Part shown: positions 54,369-62,117 of the stretch, piece after piece
Layout: every line of letters starts with the position of its first letter
How positions within the stretch are numbered: the stretch's first letter is position 1
Assembly (NCBI GenBank): GCA_902565895.1
Contig: CACFGV010000007.1
Span: forward strand, 1-64,000
Direction: 5' to 3'
Origin: K189A clade bacterium
GTDB lineage: Bacteria; Pseudomonadota; Gammaproteobacteria; Pseudomonadales; Azotimanducaceae
DNA: 64,000 nt
The notes under the pieces: model-generated
The model's database searches: none
The model's input: only the letters and a program-made list of their open reading frames with translations
Told to the model about the DNA's origin: nothing
Position numbers and translations under genes: made by a program

Positions 54369-55376
54369 CTAACCTGACCTGAGTGACTGAATGATTCCTC
54401 GACGTTGCTCTTCATCAGAGACCGGGAACGATGCCGATGTACGGTCCGTAAATGCGCCATAACGCTCAAGCATTTGCGGCGCAATTTCTGCCGGCTCACC
54501 AATAACACCAAATTCAGCCAGTATGTCGTCGCTAATCAGGGTGCCCATTTCCCGCCAACGGCCTTGCTTAGACATGGTGTTTAGCTCGCCCTGCAACTCC
54601 CCCACACCAATAGATTCAAGCACGCCCTTGTAGGCCGGCGTTGATCCGTAAAACGCGATGCGTTCTTGAGTGGCTTTTTTGCTGGCTGCGAATTCCGCTT
54701 CGTCGCGCCCCGTAACAACAAAACAGGAATAGGACAATTCAAAGTCGTCGCGGGTTTTACCTGCCTTTGCCAAACCTTGCTCAATGGCTGGCAGCGTAAC
54801 GCTGTTGATATACGGCAGCGTGCTGAAGGGATGAATAATCATGCCATCTGCCACCTCGCCTGCGACCTCGGTCATCTTTGGACCCACTGCCGCAAGCACG
54901 ACCTTAGGTGCGCCGTATTCTTTGTCCTCTGGCGTGAACGCCGGTGTCATCAATGTATGCCGATAATACTCGCCAACAAATTCCAACGGCGCGCCCTCGT
55001 ACCAATTAGCCCAAATGGCACGCATGGCCAGCACAAGCTCTCGCATCTGTGCTGCCGGCGCGCCCCACTGCATGCTAAAGCGCTTAGTGATGTGAGGTTT
55101 GATTTGGGAACCTAACCCTAAGGTGAATCGACCTTTGGAATAGGCATTGAGGTCGTGGCCAATGTTCGCCAGATTCATGGGGCTACGCGCAAAAGCCACT
55201 GCGATAGAGGAGGCGATCTCGATGTTTTCACTGTGCTCTGCTGCAAGCAGTAGCGGAAAAAACGGATCGTGGTTCATCTCGGCAGTGCGCACACCGTCGT
55301 AACCATCGGCTTCGAGCTTACTCACTATTGAAGGGATTTTATCTAACTTATGGCCTATGCCGGCATCTACTTTCAT
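54369..55376 (-). CDS. LLM-class F420/FMN-dependent oxidoreductase (MSMEG_2256-type)
   Basis: ATG 55376 (MKVDAGIGHKLDKIPSIVSK) follows GGGAGAGGAC and gives 335 residues, the same length as its neighbour. The core SIAVAFARSPMNLANIGHDL, then GRFTLGLGSQIKPHITKRFS and QGELNTMSKQGRW, is nearly identical to the next gene, so the two are tandem paralogues. This subgroup is predicted to use F420 in actinobacteria. The substrate is unknown. Confidence 0.9.
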   Translation of the reverse strand: MKVDAGIGHKLDKIPSIVSKLEADGYDGVRTAEMNHDPFFPLLLAAEHSENIEIASSIAVAFARSPMNLANIGHDLNAYSKGRFTLGLGSQIKPHITKRFSMQWGAPAAQMRELVLAMRAIWANWYEGAPLEFVGEYYRHTLMTPAFTPEDKEYGAPKVVLAAVGPKMTEVAGEVADGMIIHPFSTLPYINSVTLPAIEQGLAKAGKTRDDFELSYSCFVVTGRDEAEFAASKKATQERIAFYGSTPAYKGVLESIGVGELQGELNTMSKQGRWREMGTLISDDILAEFGVIGEPAEIAPQMLERYGAFTDRTSASFPVSDEEQRRGIIQSLRSG

Positions 55377-55413
55377 GTCCTCTCCCTGGTCTGTTGTTAT
55401 GGGTGTGTTTTGT

Positions 55414-56421
55414 TTAGATCGCAGACAATTTTTCGATGATGCTCGCTCTGTCGGCTTTACCAATGTGGGCGTAAGCTGCGGAGGTTCGATCCACTATGTC
55501 GCCATAACGCGTTGCGATCTGCCCCGCTAAGTTTTGTGGCTCTCCCACGATGGCAAATTCTTGCAGCAGCTCGGGTGTTATTAATTCACCCATCTCCTTC
55601 CAGCGACCCTGTTTCGACATGGTATTCAGTTCGCCTTGCAGTTCACCTGCGCCAATGCTCTCGAGTACCGGTTTGTAGGCAGGGGTAGATCCGTAGAAGG
55701 CAATCTGCTGACAGGTGGCTTGTTGTGCCTCGCGCATGTCTTCTTCTGTACTGCCCGTAACAACAAACATCGGATAACTGATTTCAAACTCTTCACGTTT
55801 CTTGCCGGCTTTTGCAAAGCCTCGCTCCAGTGCGGGTAGCGTTGTCTCGCGCAGATATTTTTCAGTGGTAAAGGCATGCACGATCACGCCGTCCGCTACC
55901 TCCCCGGCCACTTCTGTCATCTTTGGTCCTACCGCAGCGAGGAAAACTTTAGGTGCACCGTAATCCACATTGGTGGGTGTGAAGAACGGCGTCATTAACG
56001 TATGCGTGTAGAATTCACCAGTGAATTCAAGGGGTTGTTGTTGATGCCAACAGTCCCAGATAGCGCGCATGGCCATAATGTACTCGCGCATGCGCGCTGC
56101 AGGGCTAGACCAAGGCATACTGAATCGTTTGGTGATGTGCGGACGTATTTGCGATCCAAGGCCCAGTACAAAGCGACCTTTCGAGAAGGCGTTCAGATCG
56201 TGGCCAATATTTGCCAAAGTCATGGGTGAACGCGCAAAGGCCACAGCGATTGAGGTCATAAGTTGCACTCGCTGAGTATGTTGCGCGGCGACCAACAATG
56301 GAAAAAACGGATCGTGGGCAGTTTCTGCGGTCATGACCCCGGTATAGCCCATATCTTCCATTTCCGCCGCCTGGGCGCCAACTGCGTTTAAGTCGTTGCT
56401 GACTCCACCGTCTACATACAT
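55414..56421 (-). CDS. LLM-class F420/FMN-dependent oxidoreductase (MSMEG_2256-type), tandem paralogue
   Basis: The 335-residue product starts MYVDGGVSNDLNAVGAQAAE. It shares the family core SIAVAFARSPMTLANIGHDL and GELQGELNTMSKQGRWKEMG with the gene downstream, from which it differs mainly at the N- and C-termini. The pair is 37 bp apart on the same strand. A duplication with later divergence is the simple explanation. Substrates of the two may differ. Confidence 0.9.
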   Translation of the reverse strand: MYVDGGVSNDLNAVGAQAAEMEDMGYTGVMTAETAHDPFFPLLVAAQHTQRVQLMTSIAVAFARSPMTLANIGHDLNAFSKGRFVLGLGSQIRPHITKRFSMPWSSPAARMREYIMAMRAIWDCWHQQQPLEFTGEFYTHTLMTPFFTPTNVDYGAPKVFLAAVGPKMTEVAGEVADGVIVHAFTTEKYLRETTLPALERGFAKAGKKREEFEISYPMFVVTGSTEEDMREAQQATCQQIAFYGSTPAYKPVLESIGAGELQGELNTMSKQGRWKEMGELITPELLQEFAIVGEPQNLAGQIATRYGDIVDRTSAAYAHIGKADRASIIEKLSAI

Positions 56422-56449
56422 AAGACTCTCCTTCCCCGTAAATGATTCG

Positions 56450-57118
56450 CTATTCGCTTTGAATGGGCTGCTGCGGTGGCAAATCCGATAGAAACAAGCC
56501 AGCCTGGGGCTGCTCTGGATTTACCTCGCCAAGCACAAAACGATCACAACAATGACCTGTGTCGTTAAAACTAACTCGAAAAAATAAATCATTCGGGTGT
56601 GTAATACGAATGACTTCCTCTGGACTTAGCTGCAAAAAATGCTGCAACAGCGCCTTGGTCACTACCCCGTGGCTGATCACCGCTGCGCGCTCAACTTGCT
56701 TAATTTTTGGCATTAGGGGTGCAATCCGAGCACCCAAATCAACCAGGTTCTCGCCGCCTCCTGGTCTGTGGTTATAGGGGTCATCACGCAGCGCTTGCAA
56801 TCCGTCGGCGTCTTCAGATTCAACATCGCTAAGGGTTTTACCCGCCCACTGACCGCAGTCTCGTTCCACCAGCATGTCGGAATACTCTAAGGGCGCTTGC
56901 AAGTGTGAGTTAACCAACGCCGCTGTCTGTTGCGCCCTACCTGCTGTTGATACCCATAAATGATCAACACCCCCCAAACGCTTCAGTACGGCACCATGGG
57001 CGTCAGCCTGGACTTTACCTTGTTCGGTGAGCGGCGAATTTAATCGCCCCTGCATTCGCCGTTGCGCGTTCCATTCTGTCTGGCCGTGGCGCAATAAGTA
57101 GAGCAGCTTCAGTTTCAT
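56450..57118 (-). CDS. Histidine phosphatase family protein (phosphoglycerate-mutase-like)
   Basis: The 222-residue product has YLLRHGQTEWNAQRRMQGR, the RHGxTxWN motif, and VISHGVVTKALLQ with the second histidine. This is the CobC/GpmB/PhoE branch; a CobS gene at the left edge makes CobC worth testing, but the two are far apart. It sits between LLM genes on the same strand, 28 bp from the gene after it. Confidence 0.87.
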   Translation of the reverse strand: MKLKLLYLLRHGQTEWNAQRRMQGRLNSPLTEQGKVQADAHGAVLKRLGGVDHLWVSTAGRAQQTAALVNSHLQAPLEYSDMLVERDCGQWAGKTLSDVESEDADGLQALRDDPYNHRPGGGENLVDLGARIAPLMPKIKQVERAAVISHGVVTKALLQHFLQLSPEEVIRITHPNDLFFRVSFNDTGHCCDRFVLGEVNPEQPQAGLFLSDLPPQQPIQSE

Positions 57119-57139
57119 AGAAACCAGGCAGTGCCAAGC

Positions 57140-58141
57140 TTAAGTGAACTGGAAGGCTTTAGCGGTGAACGCTGCGAGCGTGCGTTCGGTATCCTCTCGA
57201 GACCCTGCCAGAGGCGCAATAATATGTGTATGCACACCGCCATCCGCGTCTTCTTGGATGCGTTGTTGGATCTCGTCTTCGTTGCCGACGATAGCGATCT
57301 CATCAATCATTGCGTCGCTCATGGCACCGGCTGTCTTAGCTCGATCCTTTGCCGCCCATCCTTCGGAAATCTGTGCAGCGGCATCTTCATACCCGGCCCA
57401 AGCGAGAAAGTTGTTGTACACCGGTGTCGCATAATAGGGCCCAAACGCCGCGCGAAATAAATTGCGGCCATATTCTTTATCGTCTGTGCACAGCACCATG
57501 GCGCGATTCACAATCTCTACATCCTCGGCCTTCTTACCGGCTTTTGCAGCACCAATGGCTATGTGCTCCATCATTTTTGGTAACGCAGCTTTCGGCCACA
57601 AGTTAAAAATGACGCCATCGCCAACTTCCGCCGCCATCTCAATCATCTTTGGTCGCAACGCCGCGAGATAGATCGGTGGTGGGTTTTCCATCGGCGCTTG
57701 TCGATACCCTTTACTGAACAGGGTTTCGCCATCGTAGTTGGTCTTTTCGCCAGTTAGCATGATTTTCACCAGTTCTGCGGTCTCGCGCACCCGTGTAAGC
57801 GGCTTGTCCAAAGGAATGCCGTTGAACTGGCCCATAATCGTCTGGCTGGAAGAACCGAGACCCATCACAAACCGGTCGGGTAATAGTTGGCCGATAACAT
57901 TGGCCGACGCCGCCAGCACTGACGGCGAGCGGGTGTATACCGGCGTTACCGCCGTACCAATACGAATATTCTTGGTCTGGTGAGCAATGGCCGCTACCTG
58001 GGTCAATGTGTCCGGCGCACCAGAGTCGCTAAACCAAGCATCGGCAATGCCCTCCTCTTCGGCCCATTGAATACGCGAAACAGTATCTTCAATGCGTGGT
58101 CCAGCTGGTAACGTGACTGCTATTCTTTTGGCTAACGCCAT
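57140..58141 (-). CDS. LLM-class flavin/F420-dependent oxidoreductase
   Basis: ATG 58141 (MALAKRIAVTLPAGPRIEDT), behind GGGGGAA, gives 333 residues; a longer frame extends to 58189. The core is IRIGTAVTPVYTRSPSVLAA, then DRFVMGLGSSSQTIMGQF and PPPIYLAALRPKMIEMAAE. The pattern is that of predicted F420-dependent LLM enzymes. It is divergent from the phosphotransferase gene, with 148 bp between starts. Confidence 0.88.
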   Translation of the reverse strand: MALAKRIAVTLPAGPRIEDTVSRIQWAEEEGIADAWFSDSGAPDTLTQVAAIAHQTKNIRIGTAVTPVYTRSPSVLAASANVIGQLLPDRFVMGLGSSSQTIMGQFNGIPLDKPLTRVRETAELVKIMLTGEKTNYDGETLFSKGYRQAPMENPPPIYLAALRPKMIEMAAEVGDGVIFNLWPKAALPKMMEHIAIGAAKAGKKAEDVEIVNRAMVLCTDDKEYGRNLFRAAFGPYYATPVYNNFLAWAGYEDAAAQISEGWAAKDRAKTAGAMSDAMIDEIAIVGNEDEIQQRIQEDADGGVHTHIIAPLAGSREDTERTLAAFTAKAFQFT

Positions 58142-58289
58142 ATCTATTCCCCCAATACCCGGTAGTTCGGCAATTACGCTGCATATCATGCTTAGCGGTG
58201 AAGATTCCTAGATTCGCATTTTGCCCTGTCGAAGATCAACCCGTATCCTTGTCTGCATACAACAATTTGACGCTTAACAGGGGGGCAGC

Positions 58290-59333
58290 ATGAGCGACGT
58301 AGAACTCACGCCAGTGCGCGAAGCACACAAATTTAACGAGGCCGCGCTTAGCCAGTACATGTCGGCTCATGTTGGGGGTTTTAGTGGACCCTTGACTGTG
58401 CAGCAGTTTGAAGGCGGGCAATCAAATCCAACCTTTCAACTCATTACGCCCGAAAGAACCTATGTGATGCGCAAGCAACCGCCAGGGGAACTGCTACCGT
58501 CGGCGCACCAAGTGGATCGCGAATATAAGGTAATGAACGCGCTCTGGGACACTCCGGTGCCCGTACCCAAAATGTATTGCCTATGCGAGGACACCAGCAT
58601 AATCGGTACCAAGTTCTACGTAATGGAAATGGTGGAAGGGCGGCTCTTTACCGAAACCAGGCTGCCTAACAACAGTAAGAGTGAACGCAAAGCCATCTAT
58701 CTTGATCTCGCTCGAGTACTTGCGGAACTACATAATGTCGACCCTAACCAAGTCGGGTTAGGAGAATTCGGTCGCCCAGGCAACTATTACGAGCGCCAGA
58801 TTGGTCGTTGGAGCAAGCAATACATCGCCTCAAAGACCGAGCAGATAGATGCTATGGACAACTTGATGGAGTGGCTGCCAAAGAACATTCCTGAAGAAGC
58901 CGGCAGCGTGATCGTGCACGGCGATTACCGATTGGGGAATGTGCTTATTCATCCCAGCGAACCCAAAATAGTCGCTGTGCTGGATTGGGAGCTGTCTACC
59001 TTGGGCGACGGCCTGGCTGATTTAGGTTACCTATGTCAGGACTATCATGGTGACGCCTACGACGATGAAGGCTTAGCGGGAGCTGACTATGAGGCTTTGG
59101 GCATTCCTACAGAGGCTGAGTTTGTTGCAGAGTACTGTAAACACGCTCACCGCGACGGCATCGACAATTGGCCGTTTTACCTGATCTACAACATGTTCAG
59201 ATCGTCCGGCATCATCCAAGGCGTCTACAAACGAGGCCTCGACGGCAATGCCAGCTCAGAAAAAGCGTTAGAGTATGTCGACGCAGCGCGGCTTCGATCG
59301 GAGCGCGGCTGGGCAATGGTGCAAAAGCTTTAA
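58290..59333 (+). CDS. Phosphotransferase family protein (APH/ACAD10-like)
   Basis: The 347-residue product has the nucleotide-binding region FEGGQSNPTFQLI and YVMRKQPPGELLPSAHQVDR, the catalytic loop VIVHGDYRLGNVLIH and the metal motif VLDWELSTLGDGLADLG. This is the branch related to the kinase part of human ACAD10/11, found beside acyl-CoA dehydrogenases, which phosphorylates hydroxy-acyl-CoA. AGGGGGGCAGC precedes the ATG. It may work with the window's acyl-CoA and LLM enzymes. Confidence 0.88.
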   Translation: MSDVELTPVREAHKFNEAALSQYMSAHVGGFSGPLTVQQFEGGQSNPTFQLITPERTYVMRKQPPGELLPSAHQVDREYKVMNALWDTPVPVPKMYCLCEDTSIIGTKFYVMEMVEGRLFTETRLPNNSKSERKAIYLDLARVLAELHNVDPNQVGLGEFGRPGNYYERQIGRWSKQYIASKTEQIDAMDNLMEWLPKNIPEEAGSVIVHGDYRLGNVLIHPSEPKIVAVLDWELSTLGDGLADLGYLCQDYHGDAYDDEGLAGADYEALGIPTEAEFVAEYCKHAHRDGIDNWPFYLIYNMFRSSGIIQGVYKRGLDGNASSEKALEYVDAARLRSERGWAMVQKL

Positions 59334-59457
59334 CTGCTAGAGGCGGCATTTTAGGTCACTAGGCAATTGCTTATATAAAAATCAGCCTTTGTCGACTGGT
59401 TATGGAGCAGCCAATGCTAACAATTGCTCCAACTGTCAACGCAGCGTAGGCTTCTTG

Positions 59458-59886
59458 ATGACATCAAAAACATCTGACGATATGACGACCTATACATTCG
59501 ATACCCTGACTTATGTGAAGGAACTGGTCGCCGCAGGCATGCCTGAGCCTCAAGCCGAGGTCATTTCGTTAAGGCAAAAGTCACCGATGGAAAGCGAGCT
59601 GACCACGAAAACAGATCTAAGAAATTTAGAACGGGTCACAAAGGCAGAAATCGAAGCTCTAGAGCATTTTACCAAAGCAGAGTTAAAGAAACTGGAGCTA
59701 TCAACTAAGACAGAGATCAAAGCCCTGGAACAATTTACCAGAGCAGAACTGAAGGCTCTTGAGTCATCCACACGACGGGATTTGCAGCAGATGGAGCTGC
59801 GCCTTACCCATGACCTAACCTTACGGTTAGGTTCTATGATGGTGATTAGTGTAGGGGCAGCGGCGTCACTGGCCACGCTTCTCTAA
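59458..59886 (+). CDS. CCDC90/DUF1640-like coiled-coil membrane protein
   Basis: I choose ATG 59458 (MTSKTSDDMTTYTFDTLTYV), giving 142 residues; ATG 59482 is also possible. The N-terminus YTFDTLTYVKELVAAGMPEP and the long KTDLRNLE/KAEIEALE-type repeat form a coiled coil. A C-terminal membrane segment ends the protein (GSMMVISVGAAASLATLL). This is the layout of bacterial CCDC90/DUF1640 proteins. Function unknown. Confidence 0.75.
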   Translation: MTSKTSDDMTTYTFDTLTYVKELVAAGMPEPQAEVISLRQKSPMESELTTKTDLRNLERVTKAEIEALEHFTKAELKKLELSTKTEIKALEQFTRAELKALESSTRRDLQQMELRLTHDLTLRLGSMMVISVGAAASLATLL

Positions 59887-59959
59887 TTACCCTAGAAAGG
59901 CTTGCAGGCTAAACGAGACGGCCAGGCAGTCACCTGGCCGCGACGTTCTCAATGGGCCG

Positions 59960-61021
59960 CTATAGCATTTCTTCTGCAACCACCTGCAATGCAGCGGGAT
60001 CTTGGCTGCCGATCAACATACTGGAAACATGGCCCTGAGCACCGGCGCTTTTCCAACGCTGCAATTGTTCACGTATATGCTCAGCAGGCCCCACCAACGC
60101 ACAGGCGTCAATCAATTCAGCAGGCACTGCAGCCATGGCTTCGTCTTTGCGTCCTGCTAGGTAATGATCCTGAATTTCAACCGCTGCATCCTCAAAACCT
60201 AATCGCTTGCAGTAATCGTTGTAGAAATTCTTATCCCTCGCGCCCATTCCACCGATGTACAGCGCCATCATCCCTCGCACAGGCATTCTGCACTGCTCGA
60301 TATCATCCCCCATAACTAGGGTCACAAAGGGAGCAATATCAAATTGGCTAAGGTTCTTTTCTGCCTCCTCGTTATCGCGGTTGGCATTAGCCAAGGCAAA
60401 CCCTTTATCAATCGGGTCAGAGAATACCGAGTATTTTTCTGGGTCCATCCATACCGGAAAGAATCCGTCCGCTACTTCAGCAGATGCGGTCACGCCGTTA
60501 TTAGTAATAGTGGCAGCATAAATCGGAATGTCTTCTTCGCAATGCAGGATACTCTTTAACGGCTTACCCAAACCCGTAGCGCCCTCCCCGGTATAGGGCA
60601 AGTTGTACATCGACCCCTCAAAAGACAGTGGAGCTTCGCGGGCGAAAATTTGCTTCATTATGCGCACATACTCTCGCAAACGACTCACTGGCTTGCCGTA
60701 CGGCACGCCGTGCCAACCTTCCACAACCTGCGGGCCGGACGCACCTAAACCAACAATAAAGCGCCCACCAGACAATTCTGCCAAGCTCATTGCGGTCATT
60801 GCTGCCATCGCAGGCGACCGTGCTGGCATTTGCATAATCGCTGTGCCTACTTTGATGCGATCCGTTTGCGCAAGAATCCAAGCTGCGGGTGTTACTGCAT
60901 CAGAGCCATAAGCTTCGGCGGTCCAAATGGATTCATAGCCAAGGTTCTCTGCATGCTTAATTGAGTCAATGGAGATGCTGAATTTGCGGCCAGAGTAGCC
61001 CGCGATAATGCCTAACTTCAT
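59960..61021 (-). CDS. LLM-class F420/FMN-dependent oxidoreductase (Rv3520c-type)
   Basis: ATG 61021 (MKLGIIAGYSGRKFSISIDS), behind AAGGAC, gives 353 residues. The marker IKVGTAIMQMPARSPAMAAM with GGRFIVGLGASGPQVVEGWH and VPYGKPVSRLREYV is typical of the Rv3520c-like subgroup, predicted to be F420-dependent. A glutaredoxin-like gene lies 13 bp upstream on the same strand, so they are probably co-transcribed. Confidence 0.9.
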   Translation of the reverse strand: MKLGIIAGYSGRKFSISIDSIKHAENLGYESIWTAEAYGSDAVTPAAWILAQTDRIKVGTAIMQMPARSPAMAAMTAMSLAELSGGRFIVGLGASGPQVVEGWHGVPYGKPVSRLREYVRIMKQIFAREAPLSFEGSMYNLPYTGEGATGLGKPLKSILHCEEDIPIYAATITNNGVTASAEVADGFFPVWMDPEKYSVFSDPIDKGFALANANRDNEEAEKNLSQFDIAPFVTLVMGDDIEQCRMPVRGMMALYIGGMGARDKNFYNDYCKRLGFEDAAVEIQDHYLAGRKDEAMAAVPAELIDACALVGPAEHIREQLQRWKSAGAQGHVSSMLIGSQDPAALQVVAEEML

Positions 61022-61034
61022 GGTTGTCCTTTTG

Positions 61035-61301
61035 TTATAGAGAGTTTTCGAATTGAGCATCCAGATAACGGATGATGTCCATGGATTCGTACATCCATTC
61101 AACTTCGTCGCCGCGTTCTATGCGCAAACACGGCACCATGCCGCGACCGCCGCCTTGCAACAGCTCTCGATACGCTTCAGGGTCACGAAGGGTGTCACGA
61201 AAGACCATGTCAATGCCCCGCTGATGTAAAAATTGTTTGACCCGGGCGCAAAAACCACAGGTGTCCGAGGCAAAGAGTTGGTAATTTTCTGATACTGGCA
61301 T
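61035..61301 (-). CDS. Glutaredoxin-like protein
   Basis: The 88-residue product has the redox motif CGFC at residues 15-18, a cis-proline in MVPCLRIE and the C-terminal ESMDIIRYLDAQF, which is like a GST N-terminal domain. It would reduce disulfides or mixed glutathione disulfides in the cytoplasm. It is divergent from the DsbA-like gene, 113 bp away. Confidence 0.87.
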   Translation of the reverse strand: MPVSENYQLFASDTCGFCARVKQFLHQRGIDMVFRDTLRDPEAYRELLQGGGRGMVPCLRIERGDEVEWMYESMDIIRYLDAQFENSL

Positions 61302-61414
61302 GGGCGGTATTTTGGTTATTCTTCTGCGCGAAGCAGCCTAATACCTGTAGATCATTATGGTCAATAACGTAACAATAACAGGCTATCGAACGTACTGTTT
61401 TTAGGGGAGCTAAT

Positions 61415-62116
61415 ATGCCCGCCGCCAAACGCAAAGCTGCTGATCGCGTTGCAGCCACACGAGCACTCTTTATCGGGCTTCTAGGCGTCGCCGGAGCCGC
61501 TTTATTTGGTCTGGGCATCTACTTTTCTACTGGCGGTGGCCACAGCGCAATACCTCTAGAAGATACCGACTACGAGATCATAGAAAACGCCGATCGACCA
61601 CGCCAAAACGGGCCCATCGAAGTGGTGGAGTTTTTTTCGTACGGCTGTATTCATTGTAAAAATTTTGATCCAGATTTTGAGGCCTGGGCTTCGACCGCCG
61701 CAGCAAACGTTCGGGTTTCTCGTCAACCTGCAAGTTTCTCTGCCAGTTGGTCACTGCTCGGCCAAGCGTATCTGGCCCTCGAACATGCAAACGCGCTCGA
61801 AGGTAACCATCAACGCATGTTCAATGCGATTCATAACGCCGGCCGACGTTTCACAACGAGCAGCGAGATTGCCGACTACCTAGACAGCTCAGATTTCGCC
61901 GCCAGTGACTTCATGCGCGCCTTTGATAGCGCCTCGGTCCGTCGTAAGTTGAGTCGTGCTACAGATAATACGAGGCGCTATCAAATTAATGCGGTCCCCA
62001 CATTAGTGGTCGCTGGAAGATACCGTGTAAGCACGCGCAACGGCACACGGCGCGCCTTGGAGGTTGCTGACTGGCTCATCGAACAGGAGCGCAATCGCAT
62101 GGCGACCGCCGGGTAG
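61415..62116 (+). CDS. Membrane-anchored DsbA-family thiol:disulfide oxidoreductase
   Basis: The 233-residue product has one membrane segment (residues about 17-37), then a thioredoxin/DsbA fold with the active site CIHC at residues 78-81 and cis-proline in NAVPTLVV. In E. coli DsbA the site is CPHC. The substrate-binding region and C-terminal helix are present. It acts on disulfides in the periplasm. It is convergent with the TonB receptor gene. AGGGGAG lies before the ATG. Confidence 0.88.
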   Translation: MPAAKRKAADRVAATRALFIGLLGVAGAALFGLGIYFSTGGGHSAIPLEDTDYEIIENADRPRQNGPIEVVEFFSYGCIHCKNFDPDFEAWASTAAANVRVSRQPASFSASWSLLGQAYLALEHANALEGNHQRMFNAIHNAGRRFTTSSEIADYLDSSDFAASDFMRAFDSASVRRKLSRATDNTRRYQINAVPTLVVAGRYRVSTRNGTRRALEVADWLIEQERNRMATAG

Positions 62117-62117
62117 C

